Translations under genes and position numbers: made by a program | Shown here: one piece after another, positions 32,626 through 41,286 of the stretch | Position numbering within the stretch: the stretch's first letter is position 1 | Layout of the letters: each line of letters opens with the position of its first letter | Source of the DNA: JBNARI01 sp049718765 | GTDB lineage: Bacteria; Bacillota; Sulfobacillia; DUMF01 | Length of the DNA stretch: 61,975 bases | Direction: 5' to 3' | Assembly (NCBI GenBank): GCA_049718765.1 | Contig: JBNARI010000009.1 | Span: 1-61,975, forward strand | Notes under the pieces: generated by a model | What the model saw: the letters and a program-made list of their open reading frames with translations, nothing else | Told to the model about the DNA's origin: nothing | Database searches by the model: none

Positions 32626-33090
32626 CTACTCGCCCTGGAGCAAGCCCAGCTCGGCGAGGGCCCTTACAGCAAGCTCCCCACTGAATCCCCTTTGCACCAA
32701 GAACCTGTACACTCGCCGGCAAAGCTTGCCACGGTCTGGCTCCTTACAGCCAACCGCCTTCTTCATGGCGAGCTTTATAGCAAGCTCCTGTTCACGCTCT
32801 TCGGGCAGCGCTCGGTCGACTTCCTCTTGCACAACCTCCCGGGGTATTCCCTTTGACTCCAGCTCGGCAACTAGCTTCCTTCTTCCTACAGGCCGCACTC
32901 GGCTTCGAGACTCAACGAAGTCCCGTGCAAACTGCCTTTCGTCCAGGTAACCGATTTCCCTTAGCCTGGTAAGGCACTCTTCCACAGCGGCTTCAGGGTG
33001 ACCCCGACGCAGCAGTCGCTGCCGAAGCTCCTCACCAGTGAGTTGCCGATAGCTAAGTGCCCTCAATGCGTCTTCCATCACGCAAGCCAT
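32626..33090 (-). CDS. recX: RecA regulator RecX
   Basis: A 154-residue three-helix-repeat protein that binds RecA filaments and modulates their activity. Family motifs: ALRALSYRQLTGEELRQRLLRRGH, LTRLREIGYLDERQFARDFVES and KLVAELESKGIP, followed by the third repeat with YRFLVQRGFSGEL. It begins 3 nt after recA and ends just before a terminator, so it is co-transcribed with recA. Start may be ATG 33090 or ATG 33078. Confidence 0.92.
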   Translation of the reverse strand: MACVMEDALRALSYRQLTGEELRQRLLRRGHPEAAVEECLTRLREIGYLDERQFARDFVESRSRVRPVGRRKLVAELESKGIPREVVQEEVDRALPEEREQELAIKLAMKKAVGCKEPDRGKLCRRVYRFLVQRGFSGELAVRALAELGLLQGE

Positions 33091-33093
33091 TGC

Positions 33094-34131
33094 TCAATCG
33101 GTGCCCGCTTCCATTCCCCCATCAGCTGCACCCGGAGCTTTCACGGTACCAGCCCTGAGCTGCTCTCTTACCTTGCGTTCTATCTCAGCAGCTATTTCCG
33201 GATGCTGCTTCAGGTAATCCCTCACGTTCTCACGCCCCTGGGATAGGCGCTGGTCCCCAAAGGAATACCAGGTGCCCGTCTTGGTGATGATGCCAAGCTC
33301 AGTGGCTACATCCACCAGGCACCCTTCCTTAGATATCCCTTGACCATATATTATGTCAAAGTCTGCCTGTTTGAATGGGGGCGCAAGCTTGTTCTTCACG
33401 ACCTTCACGCGGGTCCGTGAACCGATGGTCTCGGTGCCTTGCTTCAGGGCGTCTAGCTTGCGAACTTCCATGCGGACTGAGGCGTAAAACTTGAGAGCCC
33501 GCCCGCCTGGCGTCACTTCGGGGTTTCCAAACAGAACCCCTACCTTTTCCCGGATCTGGTTGATAAAGATAGCCGCAGTCCTGGATTTAGCAATTGCTCC
33601 AGTGAGCTTCCTTAGCGCCTGCGACATCAACCGAGCCTGCAAACCTACATGAGCGTCTCCCATTTCCCCTTCGATTTCAGCGCGCGGGACTAACGCCGCA
33701 ACCGAGTCCACAACTACGACGTCAACTGCCCCGCTCCTTACCAGGGCTTCAGCGATTTCCAGCGCTTGCTCGCCAGTGTCAGGCTGAGAAATCAACAAGT
33801 TGTCAATATCCACACCCACGTTCTTCGCGTACACAGGATCTAGCGCATGTTCAGCGTCAATGAACGCCGCAACTCCCCCGGCTTTTTGAGCCTCTGCAAT
33901 TATGTGCAAAGCCACGGTGGTCTTGCCGGAAGCCTCGGGGCCGTAAATCTCAGTCACCCTGCCCCTGGGAATTCCCCCTATGCCCAGGGCCAAGTCAAGG
34001 GTAAGTGCTCCAGACGGAATCACTTCTACGTTCATTCTGGCGCCTGCCTCGCCAAGCCTCATTATGGAGCCCTTACCGAATTGCCTTTCGATTTGAGCTA
34101 AAGCCAGGTCTAGTGCTTTCTGTTTCTCCAA
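33094..34131 (-). CDS. recA: Recombinase RecA
   Basis: A 345-residue recombinase of standard length that forms filaments on ssDNA for recombination and SOS induction. All motifs are intact: GKGSIMRLGE, Walker A GPEASGKTTVALH, the AFIDAEHALDPVYAKNVGVD region, Walker B VVVVDSVAALVPRAEIEGEMGD, the L2 loop FINQIREKVGVLFGNPEVTPGG, and the C-terminal DNA-binding GTWYSFGDQRLSQGRENVRDYL. It starts at TTG 34131 with AAAGGAG 7 nt upstream. A sigma-A promoter lies at 34189-34217. I see no DinR/LexA box nearby, so SOS control is not evident. Confidence 0.98.
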   Translation of the reverse strand: MEKQKALDLALAQIERQFGKGSIMRLGEAGARMNVEVIPSGALTLDLALGIGGIPRGRVTEIYGPEASGKTTVALHIIAEAQKAGGVAAFIDAEHALDPVYAKNVGVDIDNLLISQPDTGEQALEIAEALVRSGAVDVVVVDSVAALVPRAEIEGEMGDAHVGLQARLMSQALRKLTGAIAKSRTAAIFINQIREKVGVLFGNPEVTPGGRALKFYASVRMEVRKLDALKQGTETIGSRTRVKVVKNKLAPPFKQADFDIIYGQGISKEGCLVDVATELGIITKTGTWYSFGDQRLSQGRENVRDYLKQHPEIAAEIERKVREQLRAGTVKAPGAADGGMEAGTD

Positions 34132-34188
34132 GGTGAATCTCCTTTCCCGCGCTTTCTACCGGCCCCTGGCATTCATTTCCTAGTGGCA

Positions 34189-34217
34189 AGTATACCATCT
34201 CAAGCCGGTCACGACAA
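34189..34217 (-). promoter_or_regulatory. Sigma-A promoter of recA
   Basis: On the minus strand TTGTCG (34212-34217), exactly 17 nt, then TATACT (34189-34194). The -35 overlaps the last codons of thpR. Transcription would start near 34182, leaving a ~50-nt leader. This indicates recA can be transcribed apart from cinA-thpR. Confidence 0.6.
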
Positions 34218-34772
34218 GTGGAAAGTGGCCAGCTCAGAGTAGCTTGGGCCTTGCCTTGACAGCTGGCTTCTGATCAGCTTCACTTCCTCAACAGCAAAGC
34301 GGCCAAATTCCTGTGTTGCAAGCCTCTCCATTTCGCGCCTGAAGGCATTAGAGAGCGAGCCTGTCCAAGAGCGAACTCTTCCCAAGGTAAGGTGCGCGGT
34401 GAACCTCTCGCTACCAAGCCCTAACAGGGCAGCAGCTTGGTCAAGGGATACCGCCAGTTGTTCCAATTCTCGCGCTCCTGAGGAGACGCCCGCCCAAATT
34501 ACCCTGGGCTTACCGTCCTTAGCAAAGCTGCCAACACCCTTGAGTTCCACCTCGAAGCTGCGAATGCCGGTGCACGCTCGGGCAAAACTTTGCTGAAGCT
34601 GGGTGACTAGCCCCTCATCCACCTCTCCCAGGAACTTCAGGGTAATGTGCATGTTGTGGGGTTCAACCCACTTCACGTCCCAATTGTAGCGCTTGAGCTC
34701 CTGTACGGTCCTGACAAGCTTGACCACAACTTCATCAGGTGGCACAACTGCCAGGAACAGCCTTAGCTGCAC
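34209..34772 (-). CDS. thpR: RNA 2',3'-cyclic phosphodiesterase ThpR
   Basis: A ~187-residue member of the 2H phosphoesterase (LigT) family that opens RNA 2',3'-cyclic phosphates. Both catalytic H-x-T/S motifs are visible: HITLKFLGE and HLTLGRVR. I use GTG 34772, giving MQLRLFLAVVPPDEV, because AAGGGA sits 9 nt upstream; the GTG at 34781 abuts that SD. The start overlaps the cinA 3' end by 38 nt. It lies between cinA and recA, a common Firmicutes order. Confidence 0.92.
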   Translation of the reverse strand: MQLRLFLAVVPPDEVVVKLVRTVQELKRYNWDVKWVEPHNMHITLKFLGEVDEGLVTQLQQSFARACTGIRSFEVELKGVGSFAKDGKPRVIWAGVSSGARELEQLAVSLDQAAALLGLGSERFTAHLTLGRVRSWTGSLSNAFRREMERLATQEFGRFAVEEVKLIRSQLSRQGPSYSELATFHLS

Positions 34773-36015
34773 CTGTGTCACTCCCTTGAAGTTCGTTTAG
34801 GTAAAGCCATAGGCTTCCTAGGGCTTCCTGGGTCGCCCTCACCTTCACGGTACGGCGGTCTCCCCTGATCCAAGTTTGCTTGGACCAGTCTCCAAAGGGC
34901 CCGGAAACGGCCACGCACACAGTGCCCACAGGCTTGTCGGGAGTTCCACCGGTTGGACCAGCAAAACCAGTTACGGAGACACCAACGTCTGCCTTGCACT
35001 TTTGCCTAACTGCCTTGGCCATCTCCAATGCAGTCTCAGTGCTGACCGGCCCGTGCACTTGGAGAACGCTTGCGGGTACCCCTAAGGTTTCCTGTTTGAC
35101 GCTTTCATGGTAGGACACAATTCCCCCTTGGAAATAGTCGGAACTACCGGGGACATCGGTGATCCTGCTCGACAACAAACCCCCTGTGCAGGATTCTGCA
35201 GTTGCCAAGCAAAGCCCTTTCTTCCTCAATAGCTCGCCCACTACCTTTTCCAAAGTGTCCTCGTCTGCTCCGAAAACCCACTTGCCAATGCGCGACCTGA
35301 TTTCAGTCTCTATCTTAGCCACCAATGTGCTTGCCTCTTGAAGCTTCCCTTGTGCTGCAATGCGCACATGCACCTCACCGGGTGCTACGTAGGTGGCTAC
35401 ACTTGGGTTGCTAGAGTTTGTTAAGTCGATGATCCTTTGTTCCACAGCGGACTCACCCATACCGAACACTTTGAGGGTACGTCGCACGAGCCTCACTGAC
35501 GACAGCCCTTCAAGGCGCGCCAGCACTTGCCTCAACATGGGCAGCGCTTCTCCGGGTGGGCCAGGCAAGCAAATCACCAGTTTGCCTCCATGTTCTAGGA
35601 GCAGACCTGGTGCAGTCCCAAACTTGTTTTCAAGGGGCACAGCGCCGGCAATTACCATGGCTTGCTTTCTGTTGTTTTCTGTGGGCTCCCTGCCAATTCT
35701 CCTAAAGTAACTCACGATGGCTTCCCACGTCGAATCCGAGAACTCAAGGGGTCTGCCCGTGACTTCAGCAACGCACTCCCTTGTGATGTCGTCGCCGGTA
35801 GGGCCGAGCCCTCCTGTGGTTATCACAATGTCCGACCTGGAAAGCGCCTGCTTAAGTACACCACACAGGCGCGGGAAATTGTCCCCAACTGTGCAATGGT
35901 AATACACGTTTATGCCAAGATCTGCCAGCATCCTGGCTATGCTTGCAGCGTTTGTGTTGACCACTTCGCCCAGCAACAGCTCGGTACCAACCGCGATGAT
36001 TTCTGCGACTGCCAA
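34735..36015 (-). CDS. cinA: Competence/damage-inducible protein CinA (full length)
   Basis: A ~426-residue two-domain protein. The N-terminal MoCF-like domain acts as an ADP-ribose pyrophosphatase-type enzyme in studied homologues (EIIAVGTELLLGEVVNTNA, TTGGLGPTGDDITRECVAE). The C-terminal PncC domain deamidates nicotinamide mononucleotide (ATAESCTGGLLSSRITDVPGS, VSVTGFAGPTGGTPDKPVGTVC). I prefer TTG 36015 because GGGGTGA precedes it at 5 nt, whereas ATG 36033 lies only a few nt after a TACAAT -10-like element and would have no leader. It overlaps thpR and heads the recA group. It is divergent from the cell-wall amidase gene. Confidence 0.94.
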   Translation of the reverse strand: MAVAEIIAVGTELLLGEVVNTNAASIARMLADLGINVYYHCTVGDNFPRLCGVLKQALSRSDIVITTGGLGPTGDDITRECVAEVTGRPLEFSDSTWEAIVSYFRRIGREPTENNRKQAMVIAGAVPLENKFGTAPGLLLEHGGKLVICLPGPPGEALPMLRQVLARLEGLSSVRLVRRTLKVFGMGESAVEQRIIDLTNSSNPSVATYVAPGEVHVRIAAQGKLQEASTLVAKIETEIRSRIGKWVFGADEDTLEKVVGELLRKKGLCLATAESCTGGLLSSRITDVPGSSDYFQGGIVSYHESVKQETLGVPASVLQVHGPVSTETALEMAKAVRQKCKADVGVSVTGFAGPTGGTPDKPVGTVCVAVSGPFGDWSKQTWIRGDRRTVKVRATQEALGSLWLYLNELQGSDTGAAKAVPGSCAT

Positions 36016-36156
36016 ATTTCTCACCCCTAACATGATTGTATAACTTCGGATCACCAGTTGCACTATTTCCTTCAACTCCCAATTGGCCTTGAATTGGAGA
36101 GCTGTTATCATGGGCTTAAACCCCACAGTTACCATAATGTAGCCCAGGAGGTAGCC

Positions 36157-37065
36157 ATGTGTCCACGTTTCCTTTCAGTTCACAGCTTGGCGTTCCTGCT
36201 CATGATCTGTCTTGTCGTTGCCTTAACCAATACGAGTCAGCCCGTAAGGGCAGGCCCATCAGACTCACTGCTGTACATAGGTTCCACTGGCCCGGCAGTC
36301 TTGGAGCTTCAGGGGCTGCTCAAGGTGTGGGGATACGACCCAGGCCCTGCTGACGGCATTTTTGGCCCGGCCACTCGGGGGGCAGTGCTTGCATTCCAAA
36401 AGGCCGCTGGAATAGCAGTAGATGGCATCGTTGGCCCCATTACCTGGCAGCACTTGAGGCAGACCCCAAGCCGGGGCTCGCGCAAGCCTCTTTCTGGAAT
36501 CACGGTGGCTATTGATCCGGGCCATGGAGGCGTGGATCCTGGAGCCTACGGTGTGTGCGGCACTCGAGAAGCAGATCTCACCTTAGCAGTATGCCTAGAA
36601 CTTCAAAAACTGTTGGTGTCCGGCGGCGCAAGGGTGGTCATGACCAGGACCGGCGATTATGAGCCTCGAGGTAAGTGGGGTAACTTAGACACCTTGGAGG
36701 CCAGGGTACAGACAGCTGAGGAGGCAGGGGCACAAGTAATGATCAGCGTGCACCACAACGTTTATTTACAGGACCCCACGGTGTCAGGGGCAATTGGGTT
36801 CTACAAACCTGGGGACAGCCAGAGTAAGTCTCTGGCACTGTGCCTCGTGGATGGCCTGGAACAGTATGCGTCCATGAACAACCTTGGCATTGAGCCAGGC
36901 TACTTTTACGTGATTCGCCACACTACCATGCCTTCGGTGCTCATGGAAATTGGCTTCCTGAGCAATGGAAACGACGAAAAACGGTTGAACGACTCAGGGT
37001 TCAGGTATAATGTTGCCTTGGGACTTTACCGAGGGGTGTTGAACTACTTTGGAAAGAAACCGTAG
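36157..37065 (+). CDS. N-acetylmuramoyl-L-alanine amidase with peptidoglycan-binding domain
   Basis: A 302-residue exported amidase that cuts the bond between MurNAc and the stem peptide. A signal peptide covers ~1-36 (SLAFLLMICLVVALTNTSQPVRA). A PG-binding-1 domain follows (~45-100: VLELQGLLKVWGYDPGPADGIFGPAT). Amidase_3 occupies ~118-300 with zinc-site motifs IAIDPGHGG-like (VAIDPGHGGVDPG), ISVHHNV, and LMEIGFLSN carrying the catalytic Glu. I use ATG 36157 because AGGAGGTAG lies just upstream and the signal peptide starts there. Its 3' end overlaps rimO by 17 nt. CwlC/CwlD-like roles in sporulation are possible. Confidence 0.92.
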   Translation: MCPRFLSVHSLAFLLMICLVVALTNTSQPVRAGPSDSLLYIGSTGPAVLELQGLLKVWGYDPGPADGIFGPATRGAVLAFQKAAGIAVDGIVGPITWQHLRQTPSRGSRKPLSGITVAIDPGHGGVDPGAYGVCGTREADLTLAVCLELQKLLVSGGARVVMTRTGDYEPRGKWGNLDTLEARVQTAEEAGAQVMISVHHNVYLQDPTVSGAIGFYKPGDSQSKSLALCLVDGLEQYASMNNLGIEPGYFYVIRHTTMPSVLMEIGFLSNGNDEKRLNDSGFRYNVALGLYRGVLNYFGKKP

Positions 37066-38359
37066 GGTCGTACTGGTTTCGCTTGGATGCAGCAAGAACT
37101 TGGTGGACAGCGAGCGCATGCTTGGCGTCCTGGCAAAACACGGGTACCAGATTGTGGATGACCCACAGCAAGCGGATATTGTGATCGTCAACACCTGTGG
37201 ATTCATCAGGGATGCCAAGCAAGAGTCCATAGATACCATACTTGAGTTGGCAGAGCTAAAGAAGGAACGGAAGCTTCGACTGATCGTTGCTGGCTGCCTT
37301 GCTACCCGTTACTCCAACGAACTCCTGGCTGAAATGCCGGAAATAGACGGACTGTTGGGGGTACACGACATAGACCTTGTGGTAGAAGCAATCGAAAGAT
37401 GCGATGCCGGCCTTCGGCCGGTGCCCGGTAGGGTTAGGGATTACCAGATCCATTGTGGGCTTCCCAGAATAGCGCTTACCCCCAAGAGCTATGCCTACTT
37501 GAAAATAGCTGAAGGCTGCAATAACCGGTGTAGCTACTGCGCAATACCCCTAATAAGGGGGGCATACAGGAGCATGCCCATGGATGGGCTGGTGGAAGAA
37601 GCTCAACAGCTGGCCACCAGGGGGGTTAAAGAACTAGTGATTGTGGCACAGGACACCACAATTTATGGTCAAGACATATACGGCAGGCCCCAATTGCACC
37701 AGTTGCTGCGCCGACTAAGTCAAACAGACGTGCAATGGATAAGGGTTATGTATGCCCACCCTGCCCACGTTTATGACGAGTTCCTCGCGGAGCTACAGTC
37801 AAACCCTAAAGTGGTGAAGTACTTGGACCTTCCAGCCCAGCACGTGTCCAGCCGGCTCCTCAAGCTGATGAACAGGCCTTACTCCTTCGAGGAGCTCCAG
37901 GAACGGCTGGAACAAGTTAGAAAGCACGTTCCCAGTATTGCCTTGCGCACCACCTTCATGGTGGGCTTCCCGGGCGAAACCGAACGTGAGTTCCTCGAGT
38001 TGCTGGAATTCGTGGAAAAAGGCCAGTTCGAGCACGTAGGGTTCTTTGCGTACTCCAGGGAAGAGGGCACTCCTGCAGCCAGCCTTCCTGACCAACTGAA
38101 GAGGGCCGTCAAGAACCAGCGTCTGGTTGAAGCCCACCGTATTGCAGCCCAGGTTAGGGACACCCTGAAACGCCGTCACGTTGGAAAGCGGCTCCGGCTC
38201 TTGGCAGATGGCACGGGCGCCCGGGGAAGTTACTGTCGAAGCTACATGCAGGCTCCCGAAGTGGATGACTACGTCCTCCTGGGCAGACCCCTCGAACAGG
38301 GCAGCTTCGTGGAAGCTACCCTTACTGGGTTCAAAGGTGATTACTTCGAAGCCCAGTGA
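37049..38359 (+). CDS. rimO: Ribosomal protein S12 methylthiotransferase RimO
   Basis: A 436-residue radical-SAM enzyme that adds a methylthio group to the conserved Asp of ribosomal protein S12. N-terminal MTTase domain cysteines lie in SLGCSKNLVDSE, VNTCGFIRDAKQES and AGCLATRY. The radical-SAM motif is AEGCNNRCSYCAIPLIRG. RimO-specific patterns distinguish it from MiaB: the SLGCSKN-VDSE start and PKSYAYLKIAEGC. The C-terminal TRAM domain (VGKRLRLLADG...FVEATLTG) follows. TTG start inside the end of the amidase gene, 17-nt overlap. Confidence 0.96.
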   Translation: MERNRRVVLVSLGCSKNLVDSERMLGVLAKHGYQIVDDPQQADIVIVNTCGFIRDAKQESIDTILELAELKKERKLRLIVAGCLATRYSNELLAEMPEIDGLLGVHDIDLVVEAIERCDAGLRPVPGRVRDYQIHCGLPRIALTPKSYAYLKIAEGCNNRCSYCAIPLIRGAYRSMPMDGLVEEAQQLATRGVKELVIVAQDTTIYGQDIYGRPQLHQLLRRLSQTDVQWIRVMYAHPAHVYDEFLAELQSNPKVVKYLDLPAQHVSSRLLKLMNRPYSFEELQERLEQVRKHVPSIALRTTFMVGFPGETEREFLELLEFVEKGQFEHVGFFAYSREEGTPAASLPDQLKRAVKNQRLVEAHRIAAQVRDTLKRRHVGKRLRLLADGTGARGSYCRSYMQAPEVDDYVLLGRPLEQGSFVEATLTGFKGDYFEAQ

Positions 38360-38400
38360 CTTCTTAGCCACAAACTACCAGCTAGAGCCCTCTTTTTTAA

Positions 38401-38409
38401 TGGTATAAT
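38401..38409 (+). promoter_or_regulatory. Extended -10 promoter element upstream of the membrane protein/FtsH-like operon
   Basis: TGGTATAAT at 38401-38409 is a full extended -10 (TG-n-TATAAT). No strong -35 is needed for this class. Transcription would start near 38416, placing the GAGGGGG SD in a short leader. Confidence 0.6.
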
Positions 38410-38438
38410 TATGTCAACCGTTTTGAGGGGGCTCGTTG

Positions 38439-38960
38439 GTGAAGATCGATGTTAAGAGAGTAGGCATCTATGCCCTTTCCTTTGGAATCACCCTGATCGC
38501 TGCCTTTGGCGTAACTGCAATGCTAAGCAGGATCACGGTGAGTAGGCCTCTTGCTCGGGCTTACTCTCAGCTGGGCTTTGTTCGCGAATTTCACATGGTC
38601 ACCACGAGCGAAGGGACACACATAACCGTTAGCGTAGCACCCTTGGAGGATTTGCAGCTTTCTTATGATCAGCTCTACACATCCACGGCTCAGGTGCTGG
38701 GCCACGCCAAGTTCACTTTGGCAATCCGCGACAACAGGGATGATCAGTTGAAGCGGTTGTTCGATGATATATCCCTTTACATCCACGAAGCCATTATAAC
38801 TGGAAGATTTGCCGAAATGTGCGCAACAGCCCAAGCCAAGTGCGCGGAGGCTGCAGTTGAATGCAGGATTGTAGTGGACTCTCAACGGGTTTACGTTTCC
38901 CTAACCAAAGACGCCAGTTACCTGTATGAGATCATTCCTAGAGGGGCGCAAGCCAAATGA
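38439..38960 (+). CDS. Membrane-anchored protein coupled to an FtsH-like protease
   Basis: About 173 residues; I do not recognise a family. One N-terminal transmembrane helix (~8-28, IYALSFGITLIAAFGVTAML) is followed by a ~140-residue domain with mixed strands and helices (VREFHMVTTSEGTHITVSVAP; DDQLKRLFDDISLYIHEAI; ECRIVVDSQRVYVSLTK). GTG 38439 is preferred over TTG 38436 because GAGGGGG lies 7 nt upstream. The stop overlaps the FtsH-like start by 4 nt, so the two are made together. It may be a substrate adaptor or regulator of that protease, or replace its missing extracytoplasmic domain; this is inference. Confidence 0.75.
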   Translation: MKIDVKRVGIYALSFGITLIAAFGVTAMLSRITVSRPLARAYSQLGFVREFHMVTTSEGTHITVSVAPLEDLQLSYDQLYTSTAQVLGHAKFTLAIRDNRDDQLKRLFDDISLYIHEAIITGRFAEMCATAQAKCAEAAVECRIVVDSQRVYVSLTKDASYLYEIIPRGAQAK

Positions 38961-40558
38961 GACAGTTACGGGACTACCAAATGGAAATCGTTGCAGGAAT
39001 CGTCTCTGCCCTGATAGTTTTCTCGACGCTACGGGGCTACATGCCATGGCCTGCCCTGGTGCTTTTTGGCCTGATCTCCGCCCTAACCCAGACAACGGGG
39101 TTGCGTACTCTCACCCGCAGGTTCTCCAGCGAAGTCGGCAAGCTGGCCAAAGTGGGCACCGCTGGCACTGCGCCTGTGACGTTCGATTCCATTGGGGGTC
39201 AACAGATGGCTAAGCGGGAGCTCATGGAAGCTCTTGAATTCATAAAGTCGGCCGACCGCGTAAGGTCCATGGGGATTCGCCCAATCAAGGGGGTACTGCT
39301 TGCAGGGCCTCCTGGCACAGGCAAGACCCTACTTGCAAAAGCGGCTGCCAACTACATCGATTCGGCCTTCGTGGCCACTTCCGGCTCGGAGTTCGTAGAG
39401 ATTTACGCTGGAGTTGGAGCCCAGAGGGTTCGAGAGCTCTTTCGCCAAGCACGCCAAGAAGCCACCAGGGCTGGCAAGCGGTCTGCAGTGGTGTTCATCG
39501 ATGAGCTAGAAGTCTTGGGTGGCACGAGGGGTCGCCACGAAAGTCACCTAGAATATGACCAGACAATCAATCAATTGCTCATTGAAATGGACGGTCTTCG
39601 CTTTGATGACGATATACACGTTTTGGTCATTGGCGCTACCAACAGGCCGGACCTGTTGGATCCTGCGTTACTGCGACCAGGTCGGTTTGACCGAGTGGTG
39701 CGGGTAAGCCTTCCCGACAAGAACGGGCGGCTAGAGATTCTGAGGATTCATGCTGCAAACAAGCCCCTTGCCCCTGACGTGAGGCTTGAAGAGATCGCGC
39801 GGGAAACCTATGGCTTTTCCGGCGCCCACCTCGAGAGCTTGTGCAACGAGGCAGCCATACTGGCCTTGCGCGAGGGGTGCCCAGTTGTACACCACCGCCA
39901 CTTCAAGGAGGCGGTGGACAAGGTGATGCTGGGAGAAAAGCTGGACCGAAAGCCCAGCCCCGAGGAGCTGAGAAGGGTATGCGTCCATGAAGCAGGTCAC
40001 GCCATAGTCACAGAGCTGCTCAAACCGGGTTCGGTAGCCATGGTAAGTGTGGTGCCAAGGGGCGGCGCTTTGGGTTACGTTAGGCACGAACCCGACAACG
40101 ATCCATACTTGCTCCCCCAGAGCGCCATAGAAAGGGAAGTGGCAATCTTGCTTGCGGGGTCCGTGGCTGAGCAACTGTTCTTCACGGAAAGAAGCACAGG
40201 TTCCACCAACGACTTTAACCAGGCAGTTGCGCTGTGCAGGAAAATGGTCTTCTCAGGGATGTCGTCCCTGGGAATCGTCGATTACGATTCAGTTGGAGCC
40301 GACGCGGTGAACAAAGCGGTCCACGAGATACTCAGAGCCCAGGAATCCCGAGCACGCAGCCTGCTCAGGTGCCGCTGGGTCACCCTGTTGCGGGCAGCAC
40401 AGCTCCTCCTGGAGAGGGAGACCATATTTGGAGATGAGCTAAGACAGTTGCTCGGTCGACCGCTGCCCTCCCGCAAATGGCGGGATAGAGTGAGGTGCTT
40501 CTCTCGGGTTCAGCTACTTGACAGTCTCAGCAGGTCAGATACAGTCAAGAGCTCATAA
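38957..40558 (+). CDS. Short FtsH-like AAA+ zinc metalloprotease
   Basis: 533 residues, shorter than classical FtsH (~600-650). Two hydrophobic segments (~10-25, ~29-45) are joined by only a few residues, so the usual extracytoplasmic domain is missing. The AAA domain has Walker A GPPGTGKT (117-124), Walker B VVFIDELE (178-185) and the second region of homology (GATNRPDLLDPALLRPGRFDR). The peptidase M41 domain has HEAGH (344-348) and the third zinc ligand Asp419 in STNDFNQA. Catalytic sites are intact, so it should be an active membrane protease. The 3' end overlaps a convergent gene by 49 nt. It is probably a paralogue specialised for a restricted task rather than the housekeeping FtsH. Confidence 0.88.
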   Translation: MRQLRDYQMEIVAGIVSALIVFSTLRGYMPWPALVLFGLISALTQTTGLRTLTRRFSSEVGKLAKVGTAGTAPVTFDSIGGQQMAKRELMEALEFIKSADRVRSMGIRPIKGVLLAGPPGTGKTLLAKAAANYIDSAFVATSGSEFVEIYAGVGAQRVRELFRQARQEATRAGKRSAVVFIDELEVLGGTRGRHESHLEYDQTINQLLIEMDGLRFDDDIHVLVIGATNRPDLLDPALLRPGRFDRVVRVSLPDKNGRLEILRIHAANKPLAPDVRLEEIARETYGFSGAHLESLCNEAAILALREGCPVVHHRHFKEAVDKVMLGEKLDRKPSPEELRRVCVHEAGHAIVTELLKPGSVAMVSVVPRGGALGYVRHEPDNDPYLLPQSAIEREVAILLAGSVAEQLFFTERSTGSTNDFNQAVALCRKMVFSGMSSLGIVDYDSVGADAVNKAVHEILRAQESRARSLLRCRWVTLLRAAQLLLERETIFGDELRQLLGRPLPSRKWRDRVRCFSRVQLLDSLSRSDTVKSS

Positions 40559-41241
40559 CCTTTTTCCCGCAAAGCCATGATTATTGCGGGCAGTGCAAGG
40601 TGGGTTTGGCGCGAGCTGTCCGAGGCTACAAACCGCACGATGTCCCCAGGCTTGACGTTGTTCACAACCCTCTTTATGACCACGTCAGCACCTGGGTTTT
40701 TCCAGTCCATTGCGTCCAAGGACCACATTACGGTGTACTGCCCGTTCTCCATTGCCACAGAAATCAACAAGTCATCATATGTTCCACCGGGAGGCCGGAA
40801 CGCTATTGGGGACTTTCCCGTGAGGTCGGCAATAGTGGTAGAAGCCCTCTTGATGCTGTCAATCACCCTTTCCCTGGTCAGGTTAGTGGCCCCTTCAAAC
40901 CAGTAGCCCATGCTTCCAACCTCATGTTTGGATGAAACCATTTGCTTCACTTGCTCCTTATGGGAGGATGCCCACGGTCCTGTCACGAAGAAAGTGCCGC
41001 GGGCCCCATGTCTGTTGAGCGCTTCTAAGACAAGTCCTGGCGTGTTTTCACCGAAGGTTATGTCGAAGGTGAGGGCAACCGCCTTGGAAGGCACCTCCAC
41101 CCGAGCAATTGGACGGAGCCTGCCAGACACGAGACCAGCCACCGGTTCTATGAGCAGCCCGCCCGCAATTCCAATGAGGCAAGCAAGAGCAATCACAGCC
41201 AGCTTCCGTCCAGTGGACTTTCGAATTATGAAAAGCAGCAC
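40510..41241 (-). CDS. PdaB-like polysaccharide deacetylase homologue lacking metal-binding histidines
   Basis: A ~243-residue protein with an N-terminal membrane anchor (~11-32) and a NodB fold. It resembles the sporulation deacetylase group that reads TFDI..G in place of TFDDGP: here ALTFDITFGENTP with Asp60 kept. Later FRPPGGTYDD, SLDAMDWKNPG and GDIVRF match the NodB barrel. The usual metal pair S-H-x-x-x-H is S-M-G-Y-W-F (His to Met111 and Phe115), so metal binding and catalysis are doubtful. I use GTG 41241 because GGAGGG is 6 nt upstream; GTG 41247 abuts that SD. It may be a glycan-binding pseudo-enzyme. Confidence 0.82.
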   Translation of the reverse strand: MLLFIIRKSTGRKLAVIALACLIGIAGGLLIEPVAGLVSGRLRPIARVEVPSKAVALTFDITFGENTPGLVLEALNRHGARGTFFVTGPWASSHKEQVKQMVSSKHEVGSMGYWFEGATNLTRERVIDSIKRASTTIADLTGKSPIAFRPPGGTYDDLLISVAMENGQYTVMWSLDAMDWKNPGADVVIKRVVNNVKPGDIVRFVASDSSRQTHLALPAIIMALREKGYELLTVSDLLRLSSS

Positions 41242-41286
41242 GCTCACCCCTCCAGTACTAGAAGCACATGCTCCCAGTAGGGAATC

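Noticed and set aside
32414..32722. 102-codon minus-strand frame between recX and rny
   Set aside because: It shadows recX in another frame, spans the recX terminator and has no family features.
34132..34208. DinR/LexA box upstream of recA
   Set aside because: No CGAAC-N4-GTTCG-like sequence is present; only a sigma-A promoter is visible.
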